From contig NZ_JAHBBJ010000001.1 of assembly GCF_019331675.1 (NCBI RefSeq), forward strand, positions 248,001 through 312,000: a stretch of DNA of 64,000 nt. The letters run 5' to 3'. Below the pieces are notes generated by a model. The model searched no databases, had not been told where the DNA came from, and saw nothing but the letters and a program-made list of their open reading frames with translations. Both the position numbers and the translations under genes were made by a program. Shown one piece after another: positions 47,284 through 59,802 of this stretch; within the stretch, counting starts at the first letter, position 1; every line of letters starts with the position of its first letter. Origin of the DNA: Bifidobacterium miconisargentati (lineage in GTDB: Bacteria > Actinomycetota > Actinomycetes > Actinomycetales > Bifidobacteriaceae).

Positions 47284-48399
47284 CTACGCCATGAGCTGTT
47301 CCGCCAGAACGCGGAACGTGGCACCGATGCCGTCGGTGCGCAGCGCGCCGTCCGCATCGAGCACGGCGGGACGCCCGGCCTCGCCGGTCTCGCGCACTTC
47401 GGGCACGAGCGGCAGCTGGGCCATGAGCGGCACATCGTAGCCCAATGCCTCGATGAGCTGTTCGGAGACGCGCTGGCCGCCGCCCTCGCCGAAGATGTGC
47501 AGACGTTCGCCCTTGTGCTCGTAGTAGCTCATGTTCTCCACCACGCCACGCACCTTCATCGGCACCTGCAATGCCACGAGGCCGGAACGCACGGCGATGT
47601 CCGAGGCGGAGGGCTGCGGGGTGGTGATCACCACGAGTTCGGCGTTCGGCAGCGCCTGGGCCACGGAGATGGCCATGTCGCCGGTGCCGGGAGCCAAGTC
47701 GAGCAGTAGCACGTCCGGCTGACCCCACCACACGTCGGAGAGGAACTGTTCCAGGGAGCGCTGCAGACGCGGGCCGCGCCACAGAATCGCCCGGTCCGCG
47801 CCGGCGAACATGCCGATGGAGATGAGTTTGACGCCCCATGCGGTCACCGGCATGAGCATGCCATTGAGGTTCGTGGGCTGGGTGTGCACGCCGAACAGGC
47901 GCGGCAGGGAGAAACCGTAGATGTCCGCGTCGATGGCGGCGGTGTCGTAGCCGAGCGCGGCGAACGTGGCCGCGAGGTTCGCGGTGACCGAGGACTTGCC
48001 CACGCCGCCCTTGCCGGAGGCGATGGCGAAGATGCGGGTCTTGACGCCGGGCTTGTTGAACGGGTTCTGCTTGCGTTCGGCCTTGAGGTCAGCCACGAGG
48101 TCGTCGAGCTTGTCGCGGCTCATCGAGCTGACCTCGATGTGCGGGGTGAGCGTGGCGTCCGGATAGGAGGCCACGGCGCCGTTGATCTGGTTGGTGATGG
48201 TCTCCGAGAGCGGGCAGCCCTCGACCGTGAGTTCCACATGCACGGTGACGTCGTAGCCGTTGCCGTCCGCGCCGGATGCCGGCACCGCGTCGATGGCGGC
48301 GATCATGCCCAGATCGGTCACGGACCGGCCGAGTTCGGGGTCGATGACGCGGCTCAGACGGTCGTAGATGGCGGCTTCGATCTCACGGGTATCAGTCAT
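47284..48399 (-). CDS. mrp: Mrp/ApbC-type Fe-S cluster carrier ATPase
   Basis: 371 residues. An N-terminal MIP18/DUF59 domain (AIYDRLSRVIDPELGRSVTDLGMI, 8-90) is followed by a deviant Walker A IASGKGGVGKSSVTANLA (about 127-144) and LLLDLAPGTGDM. The CxxC that binds the cluster in many homologues is absent: the usual place reads NMSYYEHKGERLHIFGEGGG. Loss is also known in other actinobacterial Mrp proteins, so cluster binding is doubtful. The start has AAAGGAGG five bases upstream. Confidence 0.92.
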   Translation of the reverse strand: MTDTREIEAAIYDRLSRVIDPELGRSVTDLGMIAAIDAVPASGADGNGYDVTVHVELTVEGCPLSETITNQINGAVASYPDATLTPHIEVSSMSRDKLDDLVADLKAERKQNPFNKPGVKTRIFAIASGKGGVGKSSVTANLAATFAALGYDTAAIDADIYGFSLPRLFGVHTQPTNLNGMLMPVTAWGVKLISIGMFAGADRAILWRGPRLQRSLEQFLSDVWWGQPDVLLLDLAPGTGDMAISVAQALPNAELVVITTPQPSASDIAVRSGLVALQVPMKVRGVVENMSYYEHKGERLHIFGEGGGQRVSEQLIEALGYDVPLMAQLPLVPEVRETGEAGRPAVLDADGALRTDGIGATFRVLAEQLMA

Positions 48400-48501
48400 G
48401 CATCCTCCTTTATTGCCGCGTACCAGACTAGCGTGTGCCGCGCCGGCATGCCAGAGTCCCCGACGAATCGGCCCGTGGCGGGAATCACACCGGCGGCCTG
48501 A

Positions 48502-51285
<2,784 letters not shown>

Positions 51286-51354
51286 CTATCCTAGCCGACC
51301 GGCTGCTCCCGATTCCTTATCAATGAGACACCAAAAAATGCATCTGAACGGAGG

Positions 51355-51439
51355 CGGCGGCGTGGAGGATGCGTTGCCAGACCGTAGGCTTGGCCGAACG
51401 GCCTTGAGTGTGTCGGGCAATGCATCCTCCACGCTGCCG
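51355..51439. repeat. Long imperfect hairpin between ligA and the 1203-aa gene
   Basis: 24-bp arms at 51355-51378 and 51416-51439 differ only at two positions that leave G-T pairs. The loop holds a small GGCC-GAAC-GGCC stem. It lies 12 bp past the stop of the 1203-residue gene on the minus strand. A T6 run lies about 20 bp beyond the outer arm, so it may terminate that gene. Confidence 0.7.
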
Positions 51440-51451
51440 GCGGTCAACCCC

Positions 51452-54400
51452 TTATGCGGACAGGGACCGCAGGAATTGTGCTTGGATGACGTCGATGCTG
51501 TCGCCTTCGCCGTCGTTCATGCGCGCCACCGCCACCGAAAGCGTGCGGGCGGGCACGAACATGCCTTCGTCCACGCACACGCGGGCCGCGTCCCGCATGA
51601 TGCTGGCCACTTCGATGTGCGGCCAGACCGGCAGGTCGTGGATGGCGAGCACGTGCGCCGCGGCCTCCACGTTTTCCGGCACGGCGATGCACTGCGAATC
51701 CGCACGCGCCACCAGCTCCTGCAGCTCGCCTTCAAGCGAGCCGATGGCTCCGGGGGCGATGTGGTCGCTCATGATGTAGGCCGCGGCGGCCGTGTCGAAC
51801 CGGTCGAGCATCCATTCCGCGTAGGCGAAGCGGTAGTAGGCGAAGGCGGCGTCGTCCCGATCCAGGGCCACGCGCAGCGCATTGAGGCAGGCCGCGCGCG
51901 CCGAATCCCAGTCCTCGCTGCGGGCCAGTTGGATGGCGAGCTTCAGGTGCGAGAGCGGGTAGGCGGGGGCGTAGGCCACCATGCGGTTCAGGTGCGGGAT
52001 CGCGGCCTTCGCGCCCTTGATCTGGCTCAGCACGTCCGCCAGTTCCATGTGCGCGTAGAAGAGGTTGTCTGGGATGAGCACGGTGCGTTCGTCCGGCGTG
52101 GCGAACAGGCGGTTGTACACCACGCGCTCCGCGTACGAGTTGAAGTAGCGCGGCACGCCAGGGCCTGCGGCATAGATCTGGTCCAAGTGGGCCACGGCCG
52201 CCTCGGCCGCCTCGATGGCCTGCTCGGCCTGGCCGGAGAACAGCAGGTCGCGGGCGCGCAGACGCTCTTTGTCCAGATTGTTGGCGAGCGTGAACGTGAA
52301 ATCGGGCGTGTCCTTGCCGTCGATCAGCGCGCTGGTCACTTCGGAGGCCAGTGCGGTCAGCTCGGGATCGCAGATGGAGTCGATGATGCGCATGGCCTGT
52401 TGCGCCTTGCCCACGGAATCGAGTGAGGCGTCCTGCGCGAGCGCGTGGAACTCGTTGACCCCGTGTTGGAGCAGGTCCACACGCTGGATGGCCAGTCCCG
52501 CGCTGTCCTTGGCGCCCAGCACGCGCGCGGTGGCGGGGCTGAAGCCGCGATCGGCGAGTTCGGGCTCCTCCTGCGAGCCGGTGGGCGAGAAGCGGCTGTC
52601 GGACAGGTCGAAGTCGGCCGCGACGGGCTTGAGACCGCCTTCGCCGTCCACGTCCATCACGGCGCCGAACATGCGGTAGGTGTCCTCGGGGTTGTCGAGG
52701 CCGTCCGTGTCGAGACGCTTGAGGAAGGCGTCGCGGCTGAAGGTCACGGTGACCATGTTGCGTACGGTGGGGTTGCGGCGCAGCACACTCATCGGGTCGT
52801 CGCCCGCATCGTCCGCGGGGACGGCATCGTCACGCTGGCCGGCATCGGCATCGCGCTCATCGCCGGCGTTGGAGCCGTCCGTCTGCCCGTCGCCGGATTC
52901 GCCGCCGATGCTGAAGGCCATCTCGTCGATGTCGACGCCACGCATCAGGTCCTCGAACTGGGAGTCGATGGAGTCGTCGCCGCTCTCCTGGCCGCCCGCG
53001 GAGCCGGAGTCGGGGCCACCGGTCTGCACAGCACCCGTATCCGGGGCCGACGTATGGTCCTCGCCGCCGGACGGCTGGCCGAAGGTCTCCTCGCGGCTGA
53101 TCGGGCGGGTCGGGTCGCCGTGGAAGTCGCCGTCCTTGGGGTCGGCCTTGGATCCGGCGCGGCCCATATCGCCGCTGCGCAGGTGTTCGAACGCGCTCAG
53201 CGCCTCGCTCATCATCGCCTCGATGGCGGAGTCCTGTTCGGCGATGGCCTCCTCCAGGCCGATGGAGTCTATGTGCAGGGAGACCTGACGCACCGAACTG
53301 CTGGCGCCGAAGCTCAGCGCTGCCATCATGAGGCCCACACGCAGGTTGTAGGCGGCGCTCATCGAAGCGCGTTCGGCGCCGCTCAGCGTGCGCCAGGTGC
53401 GACGGGCCGTGTCGTAACGGCTGTCCGGCATCATGGACGTGCCGGCGGTGGTGAAGCCGATGGCCACTTCGCCGCTGTCGAGGCGGGAGCGGAACTCCAC
53501 GTCGAAACGGTAGGGCAGGCGCAGTCGGCGCAGCAGCGAGGACAGGGCCTGACGGTAGACCCACTCGTCCGATGCGGCTCCCGCACCGGGGCGAGCGGCG
53601 CCGGTGCGGAACGTCTCACCGGCCGGGGAGCCCGGCATACCTGCCCCCGCCCCCGCAGTCTCCCGCGGATCCGGGAAATCGCCTCGGATCTGCTCGGCCG
53701 CGTGTTCGGCGACGCCCACCATGCTCAGCACGGCACGGCGTTCGTCCGCACCGTCGTACGGGTCGAGCGCCATCAGGGCCGGGTTCTCGATGAGTTTCAT
53801 GTCGATCTGCGCGGCCTCGGCGCGGGTCACCGTGTCCTCCGTGGGGGTGCGGCCCAGCGAGGCGTTGCGTTCCAGCCATGCGCTCACGGCGGCGAACCGG
53901 TTGAGGTTGCCTTCGATCTTCAGGGATTTCAGCGCCTGGCCGAACGCCAGCGACTTGTCCCAGGTGAAGAAGTAGCCGTTCGAATACGTGGAGGTGTACA
54001 GGTGCAGCGGTTCGGCGCCGTGCACGGGTTCCAGACCCGGCGTCTGATCCAGGGCGCCGGCCTCGCGCATGAGGTCCGCGAAATGGTCCTCCAGTCCGGA
54101 GGCGCGCATGCCGTGGGCGCGGGCGGCCAGGGTGTCGCGCACGCATCGGCGGATCGCGCCGATCGGCGCCTCCCGGTTGAGCCGGCGGAAGATGTTGCCC
54201 GAGCCGAAGCCGATGAGCAGCCCGTTGATCTGAGGAATCATGTATGCGGCGAAGAACGCGATGGTGATGGCGTCCCGGTATTCCAGGTCGTGGCGCATGT
54301 CGTCGGGCAGGTTGGCGCGCATCTGCTCCAGCGTGTACCGGTTGCCGGCCTTGAGCCAGGAGGCGAGCCAGGTCATGCGGCCGGAGTCGTCACGGCCCAC

Positions 54401-55063
54401 GATGCCGCCGAACACGGCCTTGACGCCCCCATCCTCGCCGTCCGAGCGGCCGAGGGAGCGACCTTCGATGCGGTCCCTGGCGAAGTCCATCGCACGGCCG
54501 AAGACGGTCCGCGCCGTGCCGCCCACGCCCGAGGCGCCCCCGGCGCGGTCGAATCCGTCTCGCTCGCCGTCACGCCATCCCAGACGTTCGCCGTCCGGGA
54601 AGACCACGTCCTTTTCCTTGCCGAACATGAAGCGCGGCTGCATCTCCTGCACGTCCATGTTCGGATCCGTGCCCACGAACACGCGCCCGTGCGTATCGGC
54701 GAACGCCACCTGGGCGAAGTGATCGTGGTCGGGGAAGATGCCGAGCGAGAAGCCGCGCCCCTGCGTTTGCGGCAGTTGCGCCCAGCCCAGCACCAGTCCC
54801 TCCGGCACGTTCTCGAGGTCGGGGAAGGTGCGTCGTTTGGTCACCGGGCTCAACGGCACGGCATGGCGGGTGAGCTCGTCGATCACGCCGCCCTTGCGCT
54901 CGCTGGCCTCCTGCAGGGCGTCGCCGAACGGGTTGGCGTTGGTGACGGAAGGCCTGGCCAGACCAAGGTCCGCGGCGAGCGCGTTCATCGAATCCTTGAG
55001 TCCGCCCAGCAGCGAAATACGGCGATGGTCATGACGGCGGGGGTTCGATGGTGGTTTTGGCAT
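51452..55063 (-). CDS. Large protein of unknown function with TPR-like C-terminus (1203 aa)
   Basis: 1203 residues, no signal peptide or obvious membrane span. The N-terminal 640 residues look globular (FSLGIFPDHDHFAQVAFADTHGRVFVG, IAFFAAYMIPQINGLLIGFGSGNIFRR, VDTALQ-free). Residues about 640-765 are disordered and rich in Gly, Asp, Ser and Glu. The last 400 residues are helical with TPR-like pairs (LFSGQAEQAIEAAEAAVAHLDQIYA, AKAAIPHLNRMVAYAPAYPLSHLKLAIQLARSEDWDSARAACLNALRVAL). I recognise no catalytic motif. It may be a scaffold. It is divergent from the membrane protein at 55125 across 61 bp. Confidence 0.8.
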   Translation of the reverse strand: MPKPPSNPRRHDHRRISLLGGLKDSMNALAADLGLARPSVTNANPFGDALQEASERKGGVIDELTRHAVPLSPVTKRRTFPDLENVPEGLVLGWAQLPQTQGRGFSLGIFPDHDHFAQVAFADTHGRVFVGTDPNMDVQEMQPRFMFGKEKDVVFPDGERLGWRDGERDGFDRAGGASGVGGTARTVFGRAMDFARDRIEGRSLGRSDGEDGGVKAVFGGIVGRDDSGRMTWLASWLKAGNRYTLEQMRANLPDDMRHDLEYRDAITIAFFAAYMIPQINGLLIGFGSGNIFRRLNREAPIGAIRRCVRDTLAARAHGMRASGLEDHFADLMREAGALDQTPGLEPVHGAEPLHLYTSTYSNGYFFTWDKSLAFGQALKSLKIEGNLNRFAAVSAWLERNASLGRTPTEDTVTRAEAAQIDMKLIENPALMALDPYDGADERRAVLSMVGVAEHAAEQIRGDFPDPRETAGAGAGMPGSPAGETFRTGAARPGAGAASDEWVYRQALSSLLRRLRLPYRFDVEFRSRLDSGEVAIGFTTAGTSMMPDSRYDTARRTWRTLSGAERASMSAAYNLRVGLMMAALSFGASSSVRQVSLHIDSIGLEEAIAEQDSAIEAMMSEALSAFEHLRSGDMGRAGSKADPKDGDFHGDPTRPISREETFGQPSGGEDHTSAPDTGAVQTGGPDSGSAGGQESGDDSIDSQFEDLMRGVDIDEMAFSIGGESGDGQTDGSNAGDERDADAGQRDDAVPADDAGDDPMSVLRRNPTVRNMVTVTFSRDAFLKRLDTDGLDNPEDTYRMFGAVMDVDGEGGLKPVAADFDLSDSRFSPTGSQEEPELADRGFSPATARVLGAKDSAGLAIQRVDLLQHGVNEFHALAQDASLDSVGKAQQAMRIIDSICDPELTALASEVTSALIDGKDTPDFTFTLANNLDKERLRARDLLFSGQAEQAIEAAEAAVAHLDQIYAAGPGVPRYFNSYAERVVYNRLFATPDERTVLIPDNLFYAHMELADVLSQIKGAKAAIPHLNRMVAYAPAYPLSHLKLAIQLARSEDWDSARAACLNALRVALDRDDAAFAYYRFAYAEWMLDRFDTAAAAYIMSDHIAPGAIGSLEGELQELVARADSQCIAVPENVEAAAHVLAIHDLPVWPHIEVASIMRDAARVCVDEGMFVPARTLSVAVARMNDGEGDSIDVIQAQFLRSLSA

Positions 55064-55124
55064 GGTTCACATTGTCTCCTGTTTGCACGACATCATGCCG
55101 TTATCATGCCGATAGAATAATGGG

Positions 55125-57479
55125 GTGCTTTCCGAACATCTCCGACGCAAGTCCCGCCGTATCCTGGCCGCGCTGATCGCAGCGGCGCTCGCCATCGCAG
55201 CGATGGAGTGCATCGTCTTCAACCTGCCGTTCTGGCGGACGTTGGGCGCCAGCACGGACACCAACGCGGTGCACAACACGTTGGGTGCGGGTCTCAAGCG
55301 CACGGATGACGGCATGCTGACCGTCACCGACCCGACCGCCGCGTATCTGGAGCTGACCGCGGACGGCACCTCGCCGTACCTGCGCATCGATACGTCGTCC
55401 GGCGAGACGATCGAGAAGGCTCACGAGCAGGCCGAGGCGGAATCCAAGGCGAACGGAGACAAACAGGTCGCCAAGCCGCTGGCCTCCATCACCGTGCGCG
55501 TGGACGTGACCAGCACCGTCACGACCGAGGGAACCGTCGCGGACGGCACGGCATCGGATTCCAACGGCTCCACTGATTCCGCCGGCTCCACTGCCGCCGG
55601 CACCGGTTCGCAGACCTCCCCCGCGACCACCACCGTCGTCACCACCGGCCGCACGCAGTCGCTCACCCCCGGCATCGAGCGCAGCCATTACATCAAGGCC
55701 CCCGGCAAGGGCACCGTGCGCGTGTGGATTCAGGAGACGCGAGGCGCCGTCGTGCCGATTTCCAACGCCCGTGCCAACGTTCGCGTGCCGTTCGACGTCA
55801 GCGGCGTCCGCATCGCGGCGATGGCGCTGGTGCTGCTCCTGCTTGCCCTGTGGCGGCCGGGCTCGCGGCTCTGGCGCATCCCGTTCGATCCGGACAGTCC
55901 TCGCCAGCGGCTCGCCTTCGCCGGCATCATGGCCGTGCCCGTCGTGGCCATCGGCGCCTCGATCGCGTGGCAGCTCATGAATTCGATGCCGCTCGCCTTC
56001 CACATCGCCGGCGGATACACCTACGACTTCGACCAGTACGGCCATGTGGCGGAATCGCTCATCGCCGGGCGTACGTGGCTGGATCTGCCGATGCCGGACC
56101 AGCTGGCCGCCACCGCCGACCCGTATGACGTGCCGACCCGCCTGAAGCTGCTGGCCGACGGCGTGAGCCCGATCTACTGGGATTACGTCTACTACCAAGG
56201 CCACTGGTATTCGTATTTCGGCGTGCTGCCGGCCGTGCTGCTGTTCGCGCCCTATCGCCTCATCACCGGGCATACGTTGCCCACGGCCGCCGCCGAGCAG
56301 TTCCTGGTGCTGCTGTTCATCATCTTCTTCTCGATGCTGGTGCTGCGCGTCATCCATCGCGTGATGCCGCGCACCTCGCTGGCCGCCGCCTCCCTGACCG
56401 TGGCCAGCGCCCTGCTCGGCTCGCAGGCGGGGTATCTCATCTACCGCACGAACTTCTATCAGGTGCCGTTCGCGGCATCGCTGGCGCTGACCTCGCTGGG
56501 ACTGTGGTTCTGGGTGGGCGCGGACACCTCGCACCGGCCGGTGCTGTCCATCGACCGTTGGCAGGCGGGCGACGCGCGGCCGTTGTCCCTGCCCCGACTC
56601 GCGCTTGGCGCGCTGTGCATCGCGGCGAACTTCGGATGCCGCCCCACCTTCACGCTCACGGCGTTGCTGGCCTTCCCGCTGTTCTGGCCGCAGATCCGCG
56701 CGCTGGCCACCGATCTCGCGGGCCGTCGCGTGGCCTGGCGGCGCGCGCTGCGCGCGCCCGTGGCGGTGATCGTGCCGGCCGTGGCCGTGGTGGCTCCACT
56801 GATGATGTGGAACAAGGTCCGGTTCGGCAGCCCGCTCAACTTCGGCAACGCCTACCAGTTCTCCGTTTCGGACATGACCCGGTACGTCACCCCGCTGCGC
56901 GATATGCCGGTGACCATCTGGTACTACCTGTGCCTGCCGCTGCGGTTCGTACGGAGCTTCCCGTGGCTGGCCCTCTCCCCCGCCCCCATGCCGGTCTGGG
57001 GCTACTACGAGGTGATGGTGGGCGCGCTGTTCACCGCCACACCGCTCATGGCGTTGGCGCTCGTGCTGCCGTTCCTACGCCGCCTTGAGATGCACGGCAT
57101 GCGCCCGTGGCTCATGTCCTGCCTGATATTGGCCGGGGTGATCATCGTGTTCGACAGCTACGTAGGCGGCTTGGGTTGGCGGTATTCCGCCGATTTCGGC
57201 TACCTGACCGCGCTCGCCTCGATTCCGGGGCTGCTGTGGCTGGTCAACGGGCGCGAGCCGAGCAAATCATTGGCCGGCGCGAACGACGCGGTTTCGGGCG
57301 ACGGCATCGCGCACGTGACGCCGTGGCGATGGCTGATGCGTTGGACCGTCGTGCTGCTGGTGCTCTTCACGCTGGCCGTGGCCGTGCTGAGCTGCTTCGT
57401 ACCGGCGAGGGACGACGCGCTCATCAGCAACAATCCCAACGTCTGGCATCAGATCCAGTCCTGGTTCACGCTGCTGTGA
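55125..57479 (+). CDS. Polytopic membrane protein, GT-C glycosyltransferase-like
   Basis: 784 residues. TM1 is at residues 10-33. An extracellular domain of about 200 residues follows with a Ser/Thr/Gly-rich linker (TASDSNGSTDSAGSTAAGTG). Then there are about 11 membrane helices. After the first of these comes a loop with YTYDFDQYGHVAESL and a conserved-looking WDYVYYQGHWYSYFGVLPAVLLFAPY, the general layout of GT-C transferases (acidic pair in the first loop). The donor would be a polyprenyl-linked sugar, but this is inference. The GTG start lies 61 bp from a divergent gene. Confidence 0.65.
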   Translation: MLSEHLRRKSRRILAALIAAALAIAAMECIVFNLPFWRTLGASTDTNAVHNTLGAGLKRTDDGMLTVTDPTAAYLELTADGTSPYLRIDTSSGETIEKAHEQAEAESKANGDKQVAKPLASITVRVDVTSTVTTEGTVADGTASDSNGSTDSAGSTAAGTGSQTSPATTTVVTTGRTQSLTPGIERSHYIKAPGKGTVRVWIQETRGAVVPISNARANVRVPFDVSGVRIAAMALVLLLLALWRPGSRLWRIPFDPDSPRQRLAFAGIMAVPVVAIGASIAWQLMNSMPLAFHIAGGYTYDFDQYGHVAESLIAGRTWLDLPMPDQLAATADPYDVPTRLKLLADGVSPIYWDYVYYQGHWYSYFGVLPAVLLFAPYRLITGHTLPTAAAEQFLVLLFIIFFSMLVLRVIHRVMPRTSLAAASLTVASALLGSQAGYLIYRTNFYQVPFAASLALTSLGLWFWVGADTSHRPVLSIDRWQAGDARPLSLPRLALGALCIAANFGCRPTFTLTALLAFPLFWPQIRALATDLAGRRVAWRRALRAPVAVIVPAVAVVAPLMMWNKVRFGSPLNFGNAYQFSVSDMTRYVTPLRDMPVTIWYYLCLPLRFVRSFPWLALSPAPMPVWGYYEVMVGALFTATPLMALALVLPFLRRLEMHGMRPWLMSCLILAGVIIVFDSYVGGLGWRYSADFGYLTALASIPGLLWLVNGREPSKSLAGANDAVSGDGIAHVTPWRWLMRWTVVLLVLFTLAVAVLSCFVPARDDALISNNPNVWHQIQSWFTLL

Positions 57480-57540
57480 CCTTGCCATTCGGGTTCAGAG
57501 TGAGCCAGCCTCGAACGGAGAACGTGGGGGGTGACATTCT

Positions 57541-57588
57541 GGCTCCCCTCTCCGAGGGGAGCTGTCCGCGAAGCGGACTGAGGGGAGC
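57541..57588. repeat. Interspersed repeat, copy 14 (forward)
   Basis: GGCTCCCCTC/GAGGGGAGC hairpin, perfect inner stem GTCCGC/GCGGAC, then TGAGGGGAGC. It lies about 60 bp behind the GT-C-like gene. The remaining bases to 57766 are A+T-rich and probably hold the promoter of the next gene. Confidence 0.87.
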
Positions 57589-57766
57589 ACCCCGGATGAC
57601 CCCTCCCTGCCATCCCCCGCCACAGCCACCCGTTTTCGCCAAACAGTCGGCCAAACATCAGCGAATTCCCAGTGATTCGGCCGTTTTCCTCAAGGCCTAG
57701 GCATAAAGTGGAATTGCATTTATTCACTTATCGTTCACCTTTTGCCGCAACCTGCAAGGAACACCC

Positions 57767-59559
57767 GTGTCCAATACCGCCATCAAACGCACCGTCTCCG
57801 GCCGTCTCGTCAAGGTCGCCGCCGCCATCGCCACGGCCGCCATCGCGCTGGGCCTGTGCATGGTCTCCAATGACAACGTGAGCGCCGCCATCAAGGAGCG
57901 CCGCGTGGAGCGTCTCAACGCCCAGATCGAAAGCGTCTACACCACCGATTACCAGCAGATGATGGACGACCAGCTCACCAGCGAGCGCGACGCCAAGGAG
58001 CGCAAGTCGACAACATCTACACCAAGATCAACCCGTACGGCACCAACACCACGTCCATGTACGTGTACTTCACCACGGACAAGGCCTCCACGGTGAGCTA
58101 CACGGTCTCCGCGGACGGCTACCCGGATTACACGGCCACCGCCGTCACCAGCGACGAGGCCGCGAGCGCCATCCGTTCCGCCGTGGACTCCTACGCGAGC
58201 ACCACCGGCGACACCATCACCCCGAGCGCTGCCGAGGAGACCGAAGCCGCTTCGGACGTGTCCGAGGACGAGTTGGCCTCCACCACCCATGAGTTCCTGG
58301 TGCTGGGCCTGATCCCCCAGGTCAAGAACACCATCACGCTGACCATCACGGACACCGACGGTCAGACCACCACGCGCACGATCACCAAGACCGGCCCGAA
58401 GCTGCTTGGCGCCGAGGAGACCCGTCTCGAGCAGACCGTCTCCCCGGACGACGGCACGCTCACCGCGCTCGGCAACGGCCTGTACGCCATCCTCGGCAAC
58501 GATTCCAACGAGCAGGACTTCATGTACTACTACGACGCGAACGGCGTGATTCGCGGCGAGGTGCCGGTCCTGTACTACCGTTCCCACCGTCTGCTGTTCG
58601 ATTCCAACGGCCTCATGTGGTTCTCCGCCTCCACCAAGACGTTCGTGGGCATGAACCGACTGGGCAAGCTCGTCAAGATCATCGACTTGGGCGACCGCTT
58701 CATCCTTCATCACGACTACGCGCTGGATTCGGACGGCAACATCGTCTCTCTGGCCACCGATCTCAAGCGCGAGGACCATGCCGTGCAGGATCAGGTCATC
58801 AAGGTGGACACCTCCACCGGCAAGGTCTCGCTGCTGGTGGACTTCGGCGAGATGTTCGCCGAATACAAGGCCTCCACCGATCATTCCGGTATCGACGAGT
58901 CCGACCCGACAGCCACGGACCGTTGGGACTGGATCCACTTCAACACCATCCAGCTCATGGACGACGGCTCCGCATTGCTCTCCGCGCGCGAGACCTCCAC
59001 CATGATCAAGGTGAACGACATCGAGGGCACGCCCACGCTCGACTACATGATCGGCGAGAAGTCCGTGTGGGACGGCATGGATGAGACGGAGTCCTTCCTG
59101 ACCAAGGTGGGCGACTTCGGCGACACCGGCGGTCAGCACTCGATCACCGTGCAGTACGATTCCTCGCTGGAGGACGGCCAGTACTACATCTACATGTTCG
59201 ACAACAACTTCGGCTATGCCATGACCCGTCCGGACTTCGATTGGACCGTGATCGACGGCATCTCCACCGCGCAGTCCTCCAAGGACGAGAACTCGAACTC
59301 GCAGTTCCGCAAGTACCTGGTGGACGAGAACGCCGGCACGTACACCGAGGTGCAGTCGTTCGATGTGCCGTATTCGCCGTACGTCTCCTCCGCCGAGGAG
59401 ATCAACGCCGATCTGAACCTCGTGGACACCGGCATGCAGGGCGTGTTCGGCGTGTACGACGATTCCGGCGATCTCAAGGCCCAGTACAAGATGGGCTTGA
59501 GCACCGCGTACATCTACCGCGTCTACCAGTACGGCTTCCGCGGCTTCTACTTCGCGTAA
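57767..59559 (+). pseudogene. Arylsulfotransferase-like (ASST) gene with a frameshift
   Basis: The first frame (57767 onward, GTG) has a membrane anchor/signal (LVKVAAAIATAAIALGLCMV) and a helix ending ...SERDAKERK. From about 58008 the homologous sense continues in the frame one base back (VDNIYTKINPYGTNTTSMYVYF) and runs to 59559. The rest has the look of a bacterial arylsulfotransferase: beta-propeller-like repeats, DRFILHHDYALDSDGNIVSLA, TDRWDWIHFNTIQLMDDG, GDTGGQHSI. A single missing base near 58006-58012 would explain it. The second frame could be made alone only from the ATG at 58057 without a signal. It could be a true mutation or a sequence error; there is no homopolymer run at the site. 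Confidence 0.78.
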
Positions 59560-59561
59560 GG

Positions 59562-59788
59562 AATCGGTCTGCGACCGATGCTGCAGCCCCGCGGTCTTAT
59601 GACCGCTCCCCTACTACCCCTCACCCGGCCCATGCCGGGAGCTCCCCTGACAAGGGGAGCCGAGATTTATGTGTAGATCTTGGCTCCCCTTGTCAGGGGA
59701 GCTGGCTCGCAAAGCGAGACTGAAGGGTAGTAGAAGAGCGGTCCTGCAAGGGACCGCGGGAAGCAAAGCATCGGCCACCAGGCCGATT
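59562..59788. repeat. Composite inverted repeat built from six hairpins (copies 15 and 16 inside)
   Basis: Mirror arrangement around about 59673. Left: ATCGGT/ACCGAT, GCGGTC/GACCGC, CTACTACCCCTC, then repeat copy 15 (59612-59664). Right: copy 16 (59680-59733), GGGTAGTAG, GCGGTCC/GGGACCGC, ATCGGCC/GGCCGAT. Left and right halves are also complementary to each other (for example CTACTACCC with GGGTAGTAG, GATGCT with AGCATC). It fills the gap between two converging genes, so it may stop transcription both ways. Confidence 0.82.
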
Positions 59789-59802
59789 CCATTCGCAAAA
59801 TT

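Noticed and set aside
52445-55120. 891-codon open frame on the plus strand opposite the 1203-residue gene
   Set aside because: Shadow frame with biased composition, no ribosome-binding site and no recognisable domain.
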